From: Flavobacterium daemonense
GTDB lineage: Bacteria > Bacteroidota > Bacteroidia > Flavobacteriales > Flavobacteriaceae
Assembly: GCF_007341385.1 (NCBI RefSeq)
Contig: NZ_VJYD01000007.1
Span: 1 to 64,000, forward strand
Direction of reading: 5' to 3'
Length of the DNA stretch: 64,000 bases
Shown: piece by piece, positions 53,085-62,183 of the stretch
Layout: each line of letters begins with the position of its first letter
Position numbering within the stretch: position 1 is the first letter of the stretch
Program-made: the position numbers and the translations under genes
The notes under the pieces: generated by a model
Seen by the model: the letters and a program-made list of their open reading frames with translations, nothing else
What the model was told of the DNA's origin: nothing
Databases searched by the model: none

Positions 53085-53816
53085 CTACTTTTTCAAAAAC
53101 ATATTATTTACGATCGAAAGCAATACGTAAAAAATAATTATAACCGGGATCGCTCCAAATTGAAGTAATAGAAGCAAAACAAGAGAAATTGCTAAAAACA
53201 CAATTTGCAATACATTATCTTTAAAAGTGAACTTTTTAATTTTTAATGCAAACAAAGGAATTTCGGCATTCAAAATATAAGCACTACACAATGTTATTCC
53301 TAACAAAACATATTGATTGCTTAAAATTTCAAGAAGCATCAGAGAATCTGAATATTTTAAAACCAAAGGAAGACTCAAGATAAAAAGCGAGTTCGCCGGA
53401 GTTGGCAGACCAATAAAGGAGTCTGTCTGACGTGTATCGATATTAAAATTTGCCAATCTATAACAAGAACCCAAAGTTACAATAAACCCAAGGAAAGGAA
53501 TCGCAGGATTTGTTCCAAGCTCATGTGCGCTGTTTGCAAACAAAGTGTACATTACATAACCCGGAGCAACTCCGCTGGTTACCATATCTGCAAGTGAGTC
53601 CAACTGTAAACCTAACGGGCTTGAAACTTTAAATAATCTGGCAAAAAAACCATCAAAAAAATCAAAAAAGATTCCCAAACAAACCATATAAAAAGCCATT
53701 TCGTAGTTTACAGAATCTCCTGTTTCAAGAGCTTTGGAAATGTAAACAACAGCTACACAGCCACAGAAAAGATTTATTAGGGTAATTAAATTAGGAATGT
53801 GTTTTTTAATATTCAT
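53085..53816 (-). CDS. pssA: PssA, CDP-diacylglycerol-serine O-phosphatidyltransferase
   Basis: This integral membrane enzyme makes phosphatidylserine, the precursor of phosphatidylethanolamine. The CDP-alcohol phosphatidyltransferase signature DG-x2-AR-x8-G-x3-D-x3-D is visible in DFFDGFFARLF, SSPLGLQLDSLADM. Six to eight hydrophobic segments (for example LITLINLFCGCVAVVYI) cover 243 residues, the size of the Bacillus-type enzyme. It is the first gene of a two-gene operon with the GH25 muramidase. Confidence 0.95.
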   Translation of the reverse strand: MNIKKHIPNLITLINLFCGCVAVVYISKALETGDSVNYEMAFYMVCLGIFFDFFDGFFARLFKVSSPLGLQLDSLADMVTSGVAPGYVMYTLFANSAHELGTNPAIPFLGFIVTLGSCYRLANFNIDTRQTDSFIGLPTPANSLFILSLPLVLKYSDSLMLLEILSNQYVLLGITLCSAYILNAEIPLFALKIKKFTFKDNVLQIVFLAISLVLLLLLQFGAIPVIIIFYVLLSIVNNMFLKK

Positions 53817-54007
53817 CTTTATAAAATTTGATAATGGTAGAGAACAAATTTAGCATAATAAGTGCATGTAAAATAGGTTTTCGCAAGAGTTTTTTAGTTA
53901 ACGCTTTTACTTCTGCAATATTTCTCAAAAGGAAGAACTTAGATGCATAAAATATTATATTTTTGATAAAAATTAAAAACGGGCCTCAGTCTGCAAAAAA
54001 ATAACTT

Positions 54008-55075
54008 TTGAAAAAACTTTTTGCGTTTTTATTGTTTTGGATTTTAACTACACAGTACGCACAAACCGTTCGGAAATACTCGAATGAGTTCATGAATATT
54101 GGTGTTGACGCGGCGGCATTAGGAATGTCGAGCGCCGTGGTTGCATCAACAAATGATGTCAACGCAGTATATTGGAATCCGGCTGGTTTGACCAATCTTG
54201 AAGATCATCAAATATCTTTAATGCATGCCAATTATTTTGCAAATATTGCCCAATACGATTTCATAGCATATGCAAGCCCAATTGATGACCGAAGTGCTTG
54301 GGGAATTTCGATGATTCGTTTTGGTGTCGATGACATTATGGACACCACACAATTGATCGACAGTCAGGGAAATATTGATTACAATAGAATCAGCTTGTTC
54401 TCAACAGCAGATTATGGCTTTACTTTTTCATACGCAAGAAAATTGCCTGTTGATGGTTTTCAATACGGTGTAAACGCAAAGATTATCCGAAGAATTATTG
54501 GAAAATTTGCCAATTCATGGGGCTTTGGTTTTGATATAGGACTGCAGTTTGAACGCAATGATTGGAAATTTGGTTTAATGCTTCGCGACATTACAACGAC
54601 TTATAATGTCTGGAATATTGACGAACAAGAATACGCTAAAATTGCCAATGCAATTCCCGGAGAAAACAACGAACTTCCTGAAAGCACTGAGATTACTTTA
54701 CCAAAAGCACAACTAGGGGTTTCTAAAAAATTTGATTTCCATAGTGACTATAGTCTTTTAGTTGCCACAAATTTAAATATGCGATTTGAGCAGACAAACG
54801 ATATTATTTCATCAAAAGTCGTGAGTATTGATCCAGCAGTTGGTTTTGAATTTGGCTATACCGATCTTGTTTTCTTACGAGCAGGAGCAGGAAACTTTCA
54901 GAATGTCATGCAATTAGACAATACCGAAAAAGTAAATTTCCAGCCAAATATTGGACTAGGTTTCAAATACAAAGGAATTCAGGTAGATTATGCCTTAACC
55001 GATTTAGGCAATCAAAGTGCAGCGCTGTATTCTAATATTTTTTCTTTAAAAGTAGATTTAGGTATCTTTAGATAA
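54008..55075 (+). CDS. PorV/PorQ-family outer-membrane barrel, TTG start
   Basis: The start codon is the TTG at 54008 (MKKLFAFLLFWILTTQYAQT), which opens a clean signal peptide; no ATG nearby could do so. The mature protein has NIGVDAAALGMSSAVVASTN, AVYWNPAGLTNLEDHQISLM and a C-terminal YSNIFSLKVDLGIFR, typical of the PorV/PorQ barrel family. It is 355 residues. True PorV is an attachment factor of type IX secretion, but several paralogues exist per genome, so I do not name it. It is followed by the Lnb-like gene. Confidence 0.88.
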   Translation: MKKLFAFLLFWILTTQYAQTVRKYSNEFMNIGVDAAALGMSSAVVASTNDVNAVYWNPAGLTNLEDHQISLMHANYFANIAQYDFIAYASPIDDRSAWGISMIRFGVDDIMDTTQLIDSQGNIDYNRISLFSTADYGFTFSYARKLPVDGFQYGVNAKIIRRIIGKFANSWGFGFDIGLQFERNDWKFGLMLRDITTTYNVWNIDEQEYAKIANAIPGENNELPESTEITLPKAQLGVSKKFDFHSDYSLLVATNLNMRFEQTNDIISSKVVSIDPAVGFEFGYTDLVFLRAGAGNFQNVMQLDNTEKVNFQPNIGLGFKYKGIQVDYALTDLGNQSAALYSNIFSLKVDLGIFR

Positions 55076-55114
55076 TTTTTTCAAAACCATCAAACTTCTT
55101 AAAAATTTTAAATT

Positions 55115-56251
55115 ATGAAAAATGTCATTTTCAAAAAAACACTTTCTGTTTTACTATTATTAATGAGTTTTATTGGTTTTAGCCAAAATTTGCCACTATC
55201 AAAAGATGCCAAAATAAGTGTTTTGACTTGTGGTTTAGGCAATGAAACTTATTCTTATTTTGGTCACACGGCCATTCGCGTTGCAGATCCAGGAAACAAT
55301 ATTGATTTGGTTTACAACTATGGAGCTTTCGATTTTAGCACACCTAACTTTGTGGCTAAATTTGCAAAAGGAGATTTGAAATATTTTGTAGTCGTTCATC
55401 CGTTTATTGATTTCATGAATGAATACAACTATGAAAAACGAAGTGTTTTTGAACAAGATTTAATCATTCCGCAAGAATTGAAACAGAAGCTTTTTGACAA
55501 TTTGAATGCCACATTATTATCTGAAGATCGCTATTATACTTATAAATTTATTGATAAAAACTGCACCTCTATGGTAGTTGACATTATCAATAAAACGCTA
55601 AATGGAACAATCATCACAAAAAAAGGAGATACTGATATTACATACCGTTCAACTTTATTCCCTTATTTTGATGGACATTTTTATGAGAAATTAGGAACCA
55701 GTATTATTTTTGGAACCAAAGTCGATCAATTGGCTACTAGAATATTTTTGCCTTTTGAATTAAAAAACAGCTTAGAAAAAACCACTTTTCAAAATCATCC
55801 TTTAGCCCCAAAAAGTACGACGCTTTTAAATTTTGAAAAAGAAACTCCAACATCTTGGTGGAATAACATTTACACTTATCTTTTTATTCTTGCTTTTGTT
55901 GTGATCGCGCAGAACAAAATAGTTGACAAAATTTACCTATTGATTTTATCCTTAATGGGAATCTTTTTTGTTGCTGTAGGATTTTATTCTTTTCACCACG
56001 AATTGGCAATGAATTACAATGTACTACTATTTAGTCCACTTTTATTGATTCTGATTATTTTCTCAGCTTTGAAAAATAAACGATGGACGTATCGATTTGC
56101 TGTATTACACCTGATCTTCTTGCTTGCTTACACTTTATTTCTAATCAATAAAGCACACTTTTTTATTGTTCTGCCAATGATTATTACCAGCGGATTTGTT
56201 TTAGCAAGAATCGCAATCAGAAACAAAAAACGCATTCCGATTATCATCTAA
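55115..56251 (+). CDS. DUF4105 membrane protein, probable lipoprotein N-acyltransferase Lnb
   Basis: A signal or first membrane span (LSVLLLLMSFIGF) precedes a periplasmic DUF4105 domain (about 28-200). In it are the invariant-looking His51 (YSYFGHTAIRV) and Cys150 (FIDKNCTSMVVDII), a permuted papain-like (NlpC/P60-type) pair. Five membrane spans follow (from about 255). From memory, DUF4105 proteins include Lnb, the enzyme N-acylating lipoproteins in Bacteroidota that lack Lnt; I could not verify this here. It stands 39 bases after the PorV/PorQ-like gene, and its stop is 2 bases from the convergent polysaccharide cluster's last stop. Confidence 0.8.
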   Translation: MKNVIFKKTLSVLLLLMSFIGFSQNLPLSKDAKISVLTCGLGNETYSYFGHTAIRVADPGNNIDLVYNYGAFDFSTPNFVAKFAKGDLKYFVVVHPFIDFMNEYNYEKRSVFEQDLIIPQELKQKLFDNLNATLLSEDRYYTYKFIDKNCTSMVVDIINKTLNGTIITKKGDTDITYRSTLFPYFDGHFYEKLGTSIIFGTKVDQLATRIFLPFELKNSLEKTTFQNHPLAPKSTTLLNFEKETPTSWWNNIYTYLFILAFVVIAQNKIVDKIYLLILSLMGIFFVAVGFYSFHHELAMNYNVLLFSPLLLILIIFSALKNKRWTYRFAVLHLIFLLAYTLFLINKAHFFIVLPMIITSGFVLARIAIRNKKRIPIII

Positions 56252-56253
56252 AT

Positions 56254-57642
56254 TTATTGTCCGCGATAAAACAAAACGGTTGTAATTGTTTTGAAAGTTA
56301 TGCTCAAATCCAAGAAAAGGCTTCTGTGTTTGATATAATACAAATCATACTGAAGTTTTATAAGGCTTTCATCGATAGATTCTCCATACGAATAATTTAC
56401 CTGCGCCCAGCCCGTCAAACCGGGTTTTATAACGTGTCTTGTTTCGTAGAAAGGCATTATTTTCGCGATTTCGGAAACAAAATACGGACGCTCAGGTCTT
56501 GGGCCAATTACGCCCATATCACCCATTAAAACATTAAAAAACTGAGGAAGTTCATCTAATCGTGATTTACGCATAAATCGGCCAAAAGGAGTTACACGTT
56601 TATCATTCGATTGTGCGAAAGGACCATTGACGTCATCATTTTCAATCATTGTCCTGAACTTATAAATTTTAAAAATAACGCCGTTCTTGCCCACACGCTC
56701 TTGTGTATAAAATAAGCTTCCTTTATTTGCAATACTATTTCCAATTAAAACAAGCGGCATAAAAACAATACAAAAAGCAAGTCCGATAATTGACAATACA
56801 AATTCTAGCAAGCGAATTAAAATCAGATATAATTTATTGCTGTTGCTTCTGCTGAATGGGAAAAAACGATAAAAATCACGTTCGATATAATGAACCGGAA
56901 TTCGCTGTGTTTTGCTTTCGTATACCTGCGTATATTCTTTTATAATATTTCCGGATTCTAATAAATGAAGTAATTGCTGATATAAATCGGCGGTGATTCC
57001 GTCAGTTTTTTGAGCTGCAATGACAATTTCCGAGACATTATGATGAACTACAAAATCTTCTAAATCCTGTTTTTTAATTTCTTTCACATAGTGAAACTCA
57101 TTATTTTCATCGCTAACAGAATCTGAATTTACAAAACCAATAATCGTATAATGCGGATCAACATTTTCAAGACCAAGAACCAGTTCTTCGACCTGATCTT
57201 GATCGCATATTAAAACAACATTTTGAGAAAAGCGATGTGAAGCGAGAAAAATAGCGTAGAAAAAACGCCAAAGAAGCAAAAAACCAAGAATTGAAAAATA
57301 GAAAACCAGAATAACGAGACGTTTTTTGGGCAATTCTGGTGATAAAATAGGCGTAAATAAATATAATATAACCGCCGCGGTGACTGCCAGAATAACACTT
57401 CGAAGTATTTGAAATTGATTGCTGGCAACTTGAAGATTGTACATTTCGAAAATTACTCCAAAAATGGTTATATAAGAAATAAGCAAAATTGGTCTGTAAA
57501 AATAATCCGGGTGTAAAATAAAATACCGGCTATCAAAGAGGAAATGTAATATATATAAACCTGTAAAAATAAAAGCAGCATCAAAAATATGCAATAGTAT
57601 TTTCCGTTCCGAAATCTCGAAATGCATTTTTTTACTTGTCAT
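56254..57642 (-). CDS. Polyprenyl-phosphate sugar-phosphate transferase (WcaJ/exopolysaccharide initiator)
   Basis: The 462-residue protein has five N-terminal membrane spans, a CoA-binding-like central region (LICDQDQVEELVLGLENVDP) and the C-terminal bacterial sugar transferase domain. It contains ERVGKNGVIFKIYKFRTM, KSRLDELPQFFNVLMGDM, IGPRPERPYF and PGLTGWAQVNYSYGES. It loads the first sugar phosphate on undecaprenyl phosphate. It is the last gene of the rightward-located polysaccharide cluster. The start at 57642 gives residues MTSKK before a plausible alternative start (MHFEIS). Confidence 0.94.
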   Translation of the reverse strand: MTSKKMHFEISERKILLHIFDAAFIFTGLYILHFLFDSRYFILHPDYFYRPILLISYITIFGVIFEMYNLQVASNQFQILRSVILAVTAAVILYLFTPILSPELPKKRLVILVFYFSILGFLLLWRFFYAIFLASHRFSQNVVLICDQDQVEELVLGLENVDPHYTIIGFVNSDSVSDENNEFHYVKEIKKQDLEDFVVHHNVSEIVIAAQKTDGITADLYQQLLHLLESGNIIKEYTQVYESKTQRIPVHYIERDFYRFFPFSRSNSNKLYLILIRLLEFVLSIIGLAFCIVFMPLVLIGNSIANKGSLFYTQERVGKNGVIFKIYKFRTMIENDDVNGPFAQSNDKRVTPFGRFMRKSRLDELPQFFNVLMGDMGVIGPRPERPYFVSEIAKIMPFYETRHVIKPGLTGWAQVNYSYGESIDESLIKLQYDLYYIKHRSLFLDLSITFKTITTVLFYRGQ

Positions 57643-57718
57643 AATCAGTCGTAAGTTTTAAAGTTTGGGGACTTTTTCTTAGACACAAATGTATTATAAA
57701 AAAATTATAATAAACACC

Positions 57719-59056
57719 TTAATTTTCAGCTTTTTCCGGTGTAGTAATTCGCACGGAAAGCAATGACAAAGCATAGACAAATGCAGGCGCCGCAATACGC
57801 ATTGCGGCATGATTTATAGTTAGGAGCCAAAAACCAAAGAACGATAAAAAATAAAGATTCTGCCGGTTATTGAAATAAAGAATAAATGGCGTTATAAATA
57901 AAATTAAGAGCCCAAAAATACCAAACAAACCATGTTCGGCAAGCATTCTTGTAATTTCATTATGGGAAGCGATCTGCATTCCAAAATTTTCATTTCTGAC
58001 TTTTTTCCCTAATCCAGCTCCAACCCCAAAAACAGGAGAATCAAGGAAAAGTTTGAACTCAGCATCAATAATTTCTTCACGCCCACCGAGTCTATCTTTT
58101 TTAGTTCTTCCCATAGCATCTTGATTGGCGTAACGCTTATTGATAAGCCCAGATGTCTGTAAAGAACTATACGTCCAAATTCCTAATGACATCAAAAAAG
58201 TAATAATCATAACAAAACCAAGCTTTGCTTTGTTCCTTGCACCTGCATAAAAATACATTAACATTAAGAAAGACACTATCATGAAAGCGCCTGTAATAAC
58301 ACCGCCTCTCGAAAAAGTAACGATGGCTCTATAAGTAATGAAAATCACCAAAAAACCATTTATAAGCAACATAGCTCTTGATTTCGAGTACAATATTAGC
58401 TGTGTAAAAAACACAAACATCCCTAAACCTAGAATAGTTGAAACTTGGTTTGGACCAAATCCACCCGAGGTTTCAAAATTAGACTGCGTTCCAGTAACTA
58501 CATCATGAACACTCGGGTTATATAAAAATAAATAAACGGTAGTTGTGACTATTGGTAATCCTAAAGCCACCATAACACTTTGCAAATTGTCGGAAGATAT
58601 TTTCCTTTCAAACATATAAATTGCGCAAATAGCCAAGCAAACAGGTCCCGATAAGTTAAAAACCAAAACTTTCCTAACATCTATGTCGAAATATTCTGAG
58701 CTAGCTGTGACTAAAATTCCTGGTATCAACAAAAACAGAAAAAACCAATAAATAAATGCATTCTTAGAAAAACTGCTATAAATCATACCATAAAACATAA
58801 AGAAGATGGTACAAAATTTCACATATTCATTGTTTAGATTTCCATTCGTCATCCTGAGAAAAACCTCAATCCCAATTAAATAAGCCGAAACCAAAAGAAC
58901 TTCATTGTTCTTATTCTTAGTTTGATAAACGATAAAAAATCCAACAATAGGAATTAACAGTGCGTAAATTTTAGCCAAAAAAGGTAAAACAAAAACTATC
59001 AGAGCCAATATCGCATGAATCAAGATAAGAAAGGTGTATGATAATTTTATTTTCAT
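57719..59056 (-). CDS. O-antigen polymerase/ligase-like membrane protein (Wzy or WaaL family)
   Basis: The 445-residue protein has about 12 membrane spans and, between them, a large hydrophilic loop (about 310-370, RLGGREEIIDAEFKLFLDSP then VFGVGAGLGKK). That loop and the SHNEITRMLAEHGLFGI stretch that follows are the signature of the O-antigen ligase/polymerase family. Which of the two roles it has cannot be decided from sequence alone. It lies in the middle of the polysaccharide cluster, 14 bases after a glycosyltransferase gene. Confidence 0.9.
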   Translation of the reverse strand: MKIKLSYTFLILIHAILALIVFVLPFLAKIYALLIPIVGFFIVYQTKNKNNEVLLVSAYLIGIEVFLRMTNGNLNNEYVKFCTIFFMFYGMIYSSFSKNAFIYWFFLFLLIPGILVTASSEYFDIDVRKVLVFNLSGPVCLAICAIYMFERKISSDNLQSVMVALGLPIVTTTVYLFLYNPSVHDVVTGTQSNFETSGGFGPNQVSTILGLGMFVFFTQLILYSKSRAMLLINGFLVIFITYRAIVTFSRGGVITGAFMIVSFLMLMYFYAGARNKAKLGFVMIITFLMSLGIWTYSSLQTSGLINKRYANQDAMGRTKKDRLGGREEIIDAEFKLFLDSPVFGVGAGLGKKVRNENFGMQIASHNEITRMLAEHGLFGIFGLLILFITPFILYFNNRQNLYFLSFFGFWLLTINHAAMRIAAPAFVYALSLLSVRITTPEKAEN

Positions 59057-59070
59057 TTATCTTTAAGGTA

Positions 59071-60153
59071 TTAGCGAGCAAAATTAATAAAAGACAGCCA
59101 TAAAAGATACTCGTCAACGATAATCTCTTCGGTGTAATTCATTTTGATTTTATTATAAAGCTTTAAGCCTTTTTCCTCTCTTAATTCTTTATTTAAAATA
59201 AGCTTTTCCAACGCTTCAGAGAATTCTTTTAAATTGTTAGATTCAACTATACTGCCCTCTTCTGAAGTAATTATCATTGGGATCTCACCAACGCTAGTAA
59301 CTACAACCGGTAATTTATATAAACCATATTCAAGAAGAGCCAAAGGAAGCCCCTCAGATAATGAAGGTAAAACAGCAATATCGGATTGTTTTAATGCGAC
59401 TTTTACATTGTCCACTGCCCCATAAAAGTAAATTGTTTTTTGCAGTTTAAGATTTTTCACTTTATTGCTTAGCAACAAAGAGTAAGCGTCTTTGAAATCT
59501 TTTCCAAAGAGATGGAAGCTCCAATCTGGAAACTTATTTTTAATTATGACAGCAGCATCTATTAATAGATTATGATTTTTTTGTGGTCGCAAATTTGCCA
59601 CACAAATGATTCTTTTTCCCTCTTCGCCCATTAATTGAATTCCATCATCAGCGTTGGAACTATTCCCAATAAAATTGGAAAAATAAGTAACGTTAGAGCA
59701 CCACAAATAATTTTCAGCCCAAGTTTTCAGCGCCGAATTTACTGCAATACTGCCCGCGAAAAAAAAGGAACCAAATTTTAGCATAAGATTCTTTCTCGAA
59801 CCTAAATCTTGCGAAATTCCATAATGATCATGCCAGATAATTTTAACACGCAGGAAAGTCAATTTTACTAAAACAGCAATAAAAAATGATGAACTGTGCG
59901 CATGAATCACATCAATTTTATTGTTTTTAATATATTTCCTTAATTTTAAAATAGCCTTTAAATCGATTCTTTTCTTTTTGTTCAGAAAAAGATAGGAAAC
60001 TTTTTTATCAAGTTGATCTAAAAGCAATCCTTCATTTCGCGTAGCGATTAAACCAGAAAATCCGATTTTTTCAGCTAATGAATTGGCATAATTCACGGCC
60101 ATTCGTTCTGACCCTCCCGGTTCTAAAGAATCTATAATTTGAAGAATTCTCAT
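59071..60153 (-). CDS. GT4-family glycosyltransferase
   Basis: The 360-residue protein has the GT-B fold signs: MRILQIIDSLEPGGSERMAV at the N-terminus with a glycine-rich loop, HAHSSSFFIAVLV, and the donor-binding EX7E-like segment in LPSLSEGLPLALLEYGLYKL. This is a GT4-type retaining transferase for a polyprenyl-linked or surface glycan. It overlaps the upstream glycosyltransferase gene by 4 bases (ATGA). Sugar specificity is unknown. Confidence 0.92.
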   Translation of the reverse strand: MRILQIIDSLEPGGSERMAVNYANSLAEKIGFSGLIATRNEGLLLDQLDKKVSYLFLNKKKRIDLKAILKLRKYIKNNKIDVIHAHSSSFFIAVLVKLTFLRVKIIWHDHYGISQDLGSRKNLMLKFGSFFFAGSIAVNSALKTWAENYLWCSNVTYFSNFIGNSSNADDGIQLMGEEGKRIICVANLRPQKNHNLLIDAAVIIKNKFPDWSFHLFGKDFKDAYSLLLSNKVKNLKLQKTIYFYGAVDNVKVALKQSDIAVLPSLSEGLPLALLEYGLYKLPVVVTSVGEIPMIITSEEGSIVESNNLKEFSEALEKLILNKELREEKGLKLYNKIKMNYTEEIIVDEYLLWLSFINFAR

Positions 60154-61268
60154 TTTGCCAACATATTTTTAATTTCGAAGTCAAACTTATCTGTGGTAAA
60201 ATTTTGAGACCACTCCGCAGCTAATTTGCTTTTCGAAAAAAACAAGTTTTGATCTGCCAATATTTCTTCAAGCTGATTACTATCATTCTGCAAATTCATA
60301 TCAATTAGAATTCCTCTATTCCCAAAATCTAGCATAAAAGGAACACAAGAAACTTTAGTAGCAATAGGAACACAGCCCCAAAACATACCTTCGGCAATGG
60401 CTTTTGGCCAGCCTTCGCTTTTTGATGGCAATATTGCAAAATGACTTTTTTGATAAGCTTTTTTGACTGTTTCAGAATTTTGATTTCCATGCAAAAAAAC
60501 AAACTTATCCAACTGATTATTTACTATGTAATCCGTTAAAGGCTTTCTTTCGACACCTTCACCATAAATATTCAAAACTACATTATGTCCCTTTTTTACT
60601 AAAGTTTCAATCAAATTTATTGCATACATTGGATTTTTGCCTGCAGTCAAACTTCCAACAAAAATGAATTCTATAACGGAATCTCGGTTTCTTTTTTCAA
60701 CAGTTTTTATTTCAGACTCAGAATAACTTGCTGTAAAAAAGGACTTTACATTCTTAGTTTCGTTCTCCCATTCGCCATATACTAAAACCTGCATATTTCT
60801 AGTAAGAAATGTGTTTCTCAAAATAGACTGTTGCAATTTGTATGTCCAAGGCTGATTGCTTTTTGGATCCCAATTTCCAGCATATTTTGCTGTTTTAATT
60901 TTCTTTGGAAATAAGATCTGAACCAAACATCCAACTAAACCCATATTTCCTGGACAACGAAGATGAATATGATCTGCCTTTTTCATTGCCCAAAAAATCT
61001 TCCAAAAAATCATAGGAAGTTTTAAAAGAGCTTCTAGATTATTTTTAAAACTTGTAAAACTAAAATCTGGGACTTTTAAAAAATCAATATTTTGATGTTG
61101 ATATGCAATATCAATCAATGTTGGTTTTTGTTTATTTATAGGCGCTACAATAATTATCTCATCGACATATTTGAGCCAAATATTCATTTCGCGAACATAG
61201 GGAGCGTAACCATAATACTGGTTTTCGTAGTGGTTATGATTCACGTGAGTTATTATGGCGAATTTCAT
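60150..61268 (-). CDS. GT4-family glycosyltransferase
   Basis: The 372-residue protein begins MKFAIITHVNHNHYENQYYG and has HLRCPGNMGLVG in the acceptor domain. The C-terminal domain holds FIFVGSLTAGKNPMYAINLI, YGEGVERKP and AILPSKSEGWPKAIAEGMFWG, the donor-binding region of GT4 enzymes. It lies between an FkbM-type methyltransferase gene (6 bases away) and another GT4 gene (4-base overlap). Confidence 0.92.
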   Translation of the reverse strand: MKFAIITHVNHNHYENQYYGYAPYVREMNIWLKYVDEIIIVAPINKQKPTLIDIAYQHQNIDFLKVPDFSFTSFKNNLEALLKLPMIFWKIFWAMKKADHIHLRCPGNMGLVGCLVQILFPKKIKTAKYAGNWDPKSNQPWTYKLQQSILRNTFLTRNMQVLVYGEWENETKNVKSFFTASYSESEIKTVEKRNRDSVIEFIFVGSLTAGKNPMYAINLIETLVKKGHNVVLNIYGEGVERKPLTDYIVNNQLDKFVFLHGNQNSETVKKAYQKSHFAILPSKSEGWPKAIAEGMFWGCVPIATKVSCVPFMLDFGNRGILIDMNLQNDSNQLEEILADQNLFFSKSKLAAEWSQNFTTDKFDFEIKNMLAK

Positions 61269-61274
61269 TCTTTT

Positions 61275-62183
61275 TTAAATACTATATTGAGACAATTTTA
61301 CTTTTACTCCCCTATTAATTCGCTCCCTTGCTAAATCAATGTCTTTTATAAAAATCGTATTAAATTGTTTATGATTTTTATCCTTCAATGGAATCAATTC
61401 TCTTTCAAAAATATCATATCGATATGCATTAAAACCTGCATTTGTCAACATATCAATTACTTTTGACTCATCAATATTAAAGTTTTCTGATGAATCATTC
61501 AATTCTATAATAATAACATTAGTTTCCTTTTTATTTAGTGTTTTGATCCCTCCTTTTAGAACAAACCATTCATAACCTTCAACATCAATTTTAATCAAAT
61601 TCAATTCATTATTACAAAACAAATTATCAAGACTCTTTACTCCCACTTCTATTCCACTCTGACTTGAGCTGACCCTGTTGGTAGTATTTAGACCCTCTGT
61701 AAAAAATAAAACCCCATCACTATCCGACAAACCTATATTATGTAATATTACTTTGTCTTGAAGGTTATTTAATTTGATATTTTGCTGAAGTCTTTTGAAA
61801 GTTTGAGGTACAGGTTCAATTGCGATAACATTTGCTCCTGTTTTAGAGGCGGCTATTAAACTGTAGTGACCAACATTTGCTCCAACATCTAGAAAATGAT
61901 CTTCTGAAGATAAATAATGTAACAAAAAAAGGGACTCGTTTGGCTCTTGCAATATAGAATGGAAATTTCCTACAATTCCATCGCCTTTTTTTGCTTTAAC
62001 CTTTATATTATCAAGAAATGTAAATTCAACTTCCTTGTTAAAAAAATACAATAAAAAATTAATGTATAAATATTTTAAAAAATACCAATAGGCATAGTCT
62101 TTGGTTAAAACATTTACTTTATAATTATGAAGTACATTTTTTAAATAATTAATTTTCTTATTTAATATCATTAATATTTTCAT
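61275..62183 (-). CDS. FkbM-family methyltransferase
   Basis: The 302-residue protein has the SAM-binding DVGANVGHYSLIAASKTGAN, VIAIEPVPQTFKRLQQN and the C-terminal LIKIDVEGYEWFVLKGG that define FkbM methyltransferases. A hydrophobic segment is near 31-48 (YAYWYFLKYLYINFLLYFF). It probably O-methylates a sugar of the surface glycan. The first ATG overlaps the upstream gene by 26 bases; a later ATG at 62171 would shorten the overlap. Confidence 0.93.
   Translation of the reverse strand: MKILMILNKKINYLKNVLHNYKVNVLTKDYAYWYFLKYLYINFLLYFFNKEVEFTFLDNIKVKAKKGDGIVGNFHSILQEPNESLFLLHYLSSEDHFLDVGANVGHYSLIAASKTGANVIAIEPVPQTFKRLQQNIKLNNLQDKVILHNIGLSDSDGVLFFTEGLNTTNRVSSSQSGIEVGVKSLDNLFCNNELNLIKIDVEGYEWFVLKGGIKTLNKKETNVIIIELNDSSENFNIDESKVIDMLTNAGFNAYRYDIFERELIPLKDKNHKQFNTIFIKDIDLARERINRGVKVKLSQYSI

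Noticed and set aside
54008..55075. PorV proper of the type IX secretion system
   Set aside because: It belongs to the PorV/PorQ family, but paralogues are usual and no other type IX gene is in the window, so the specific name is not supported.
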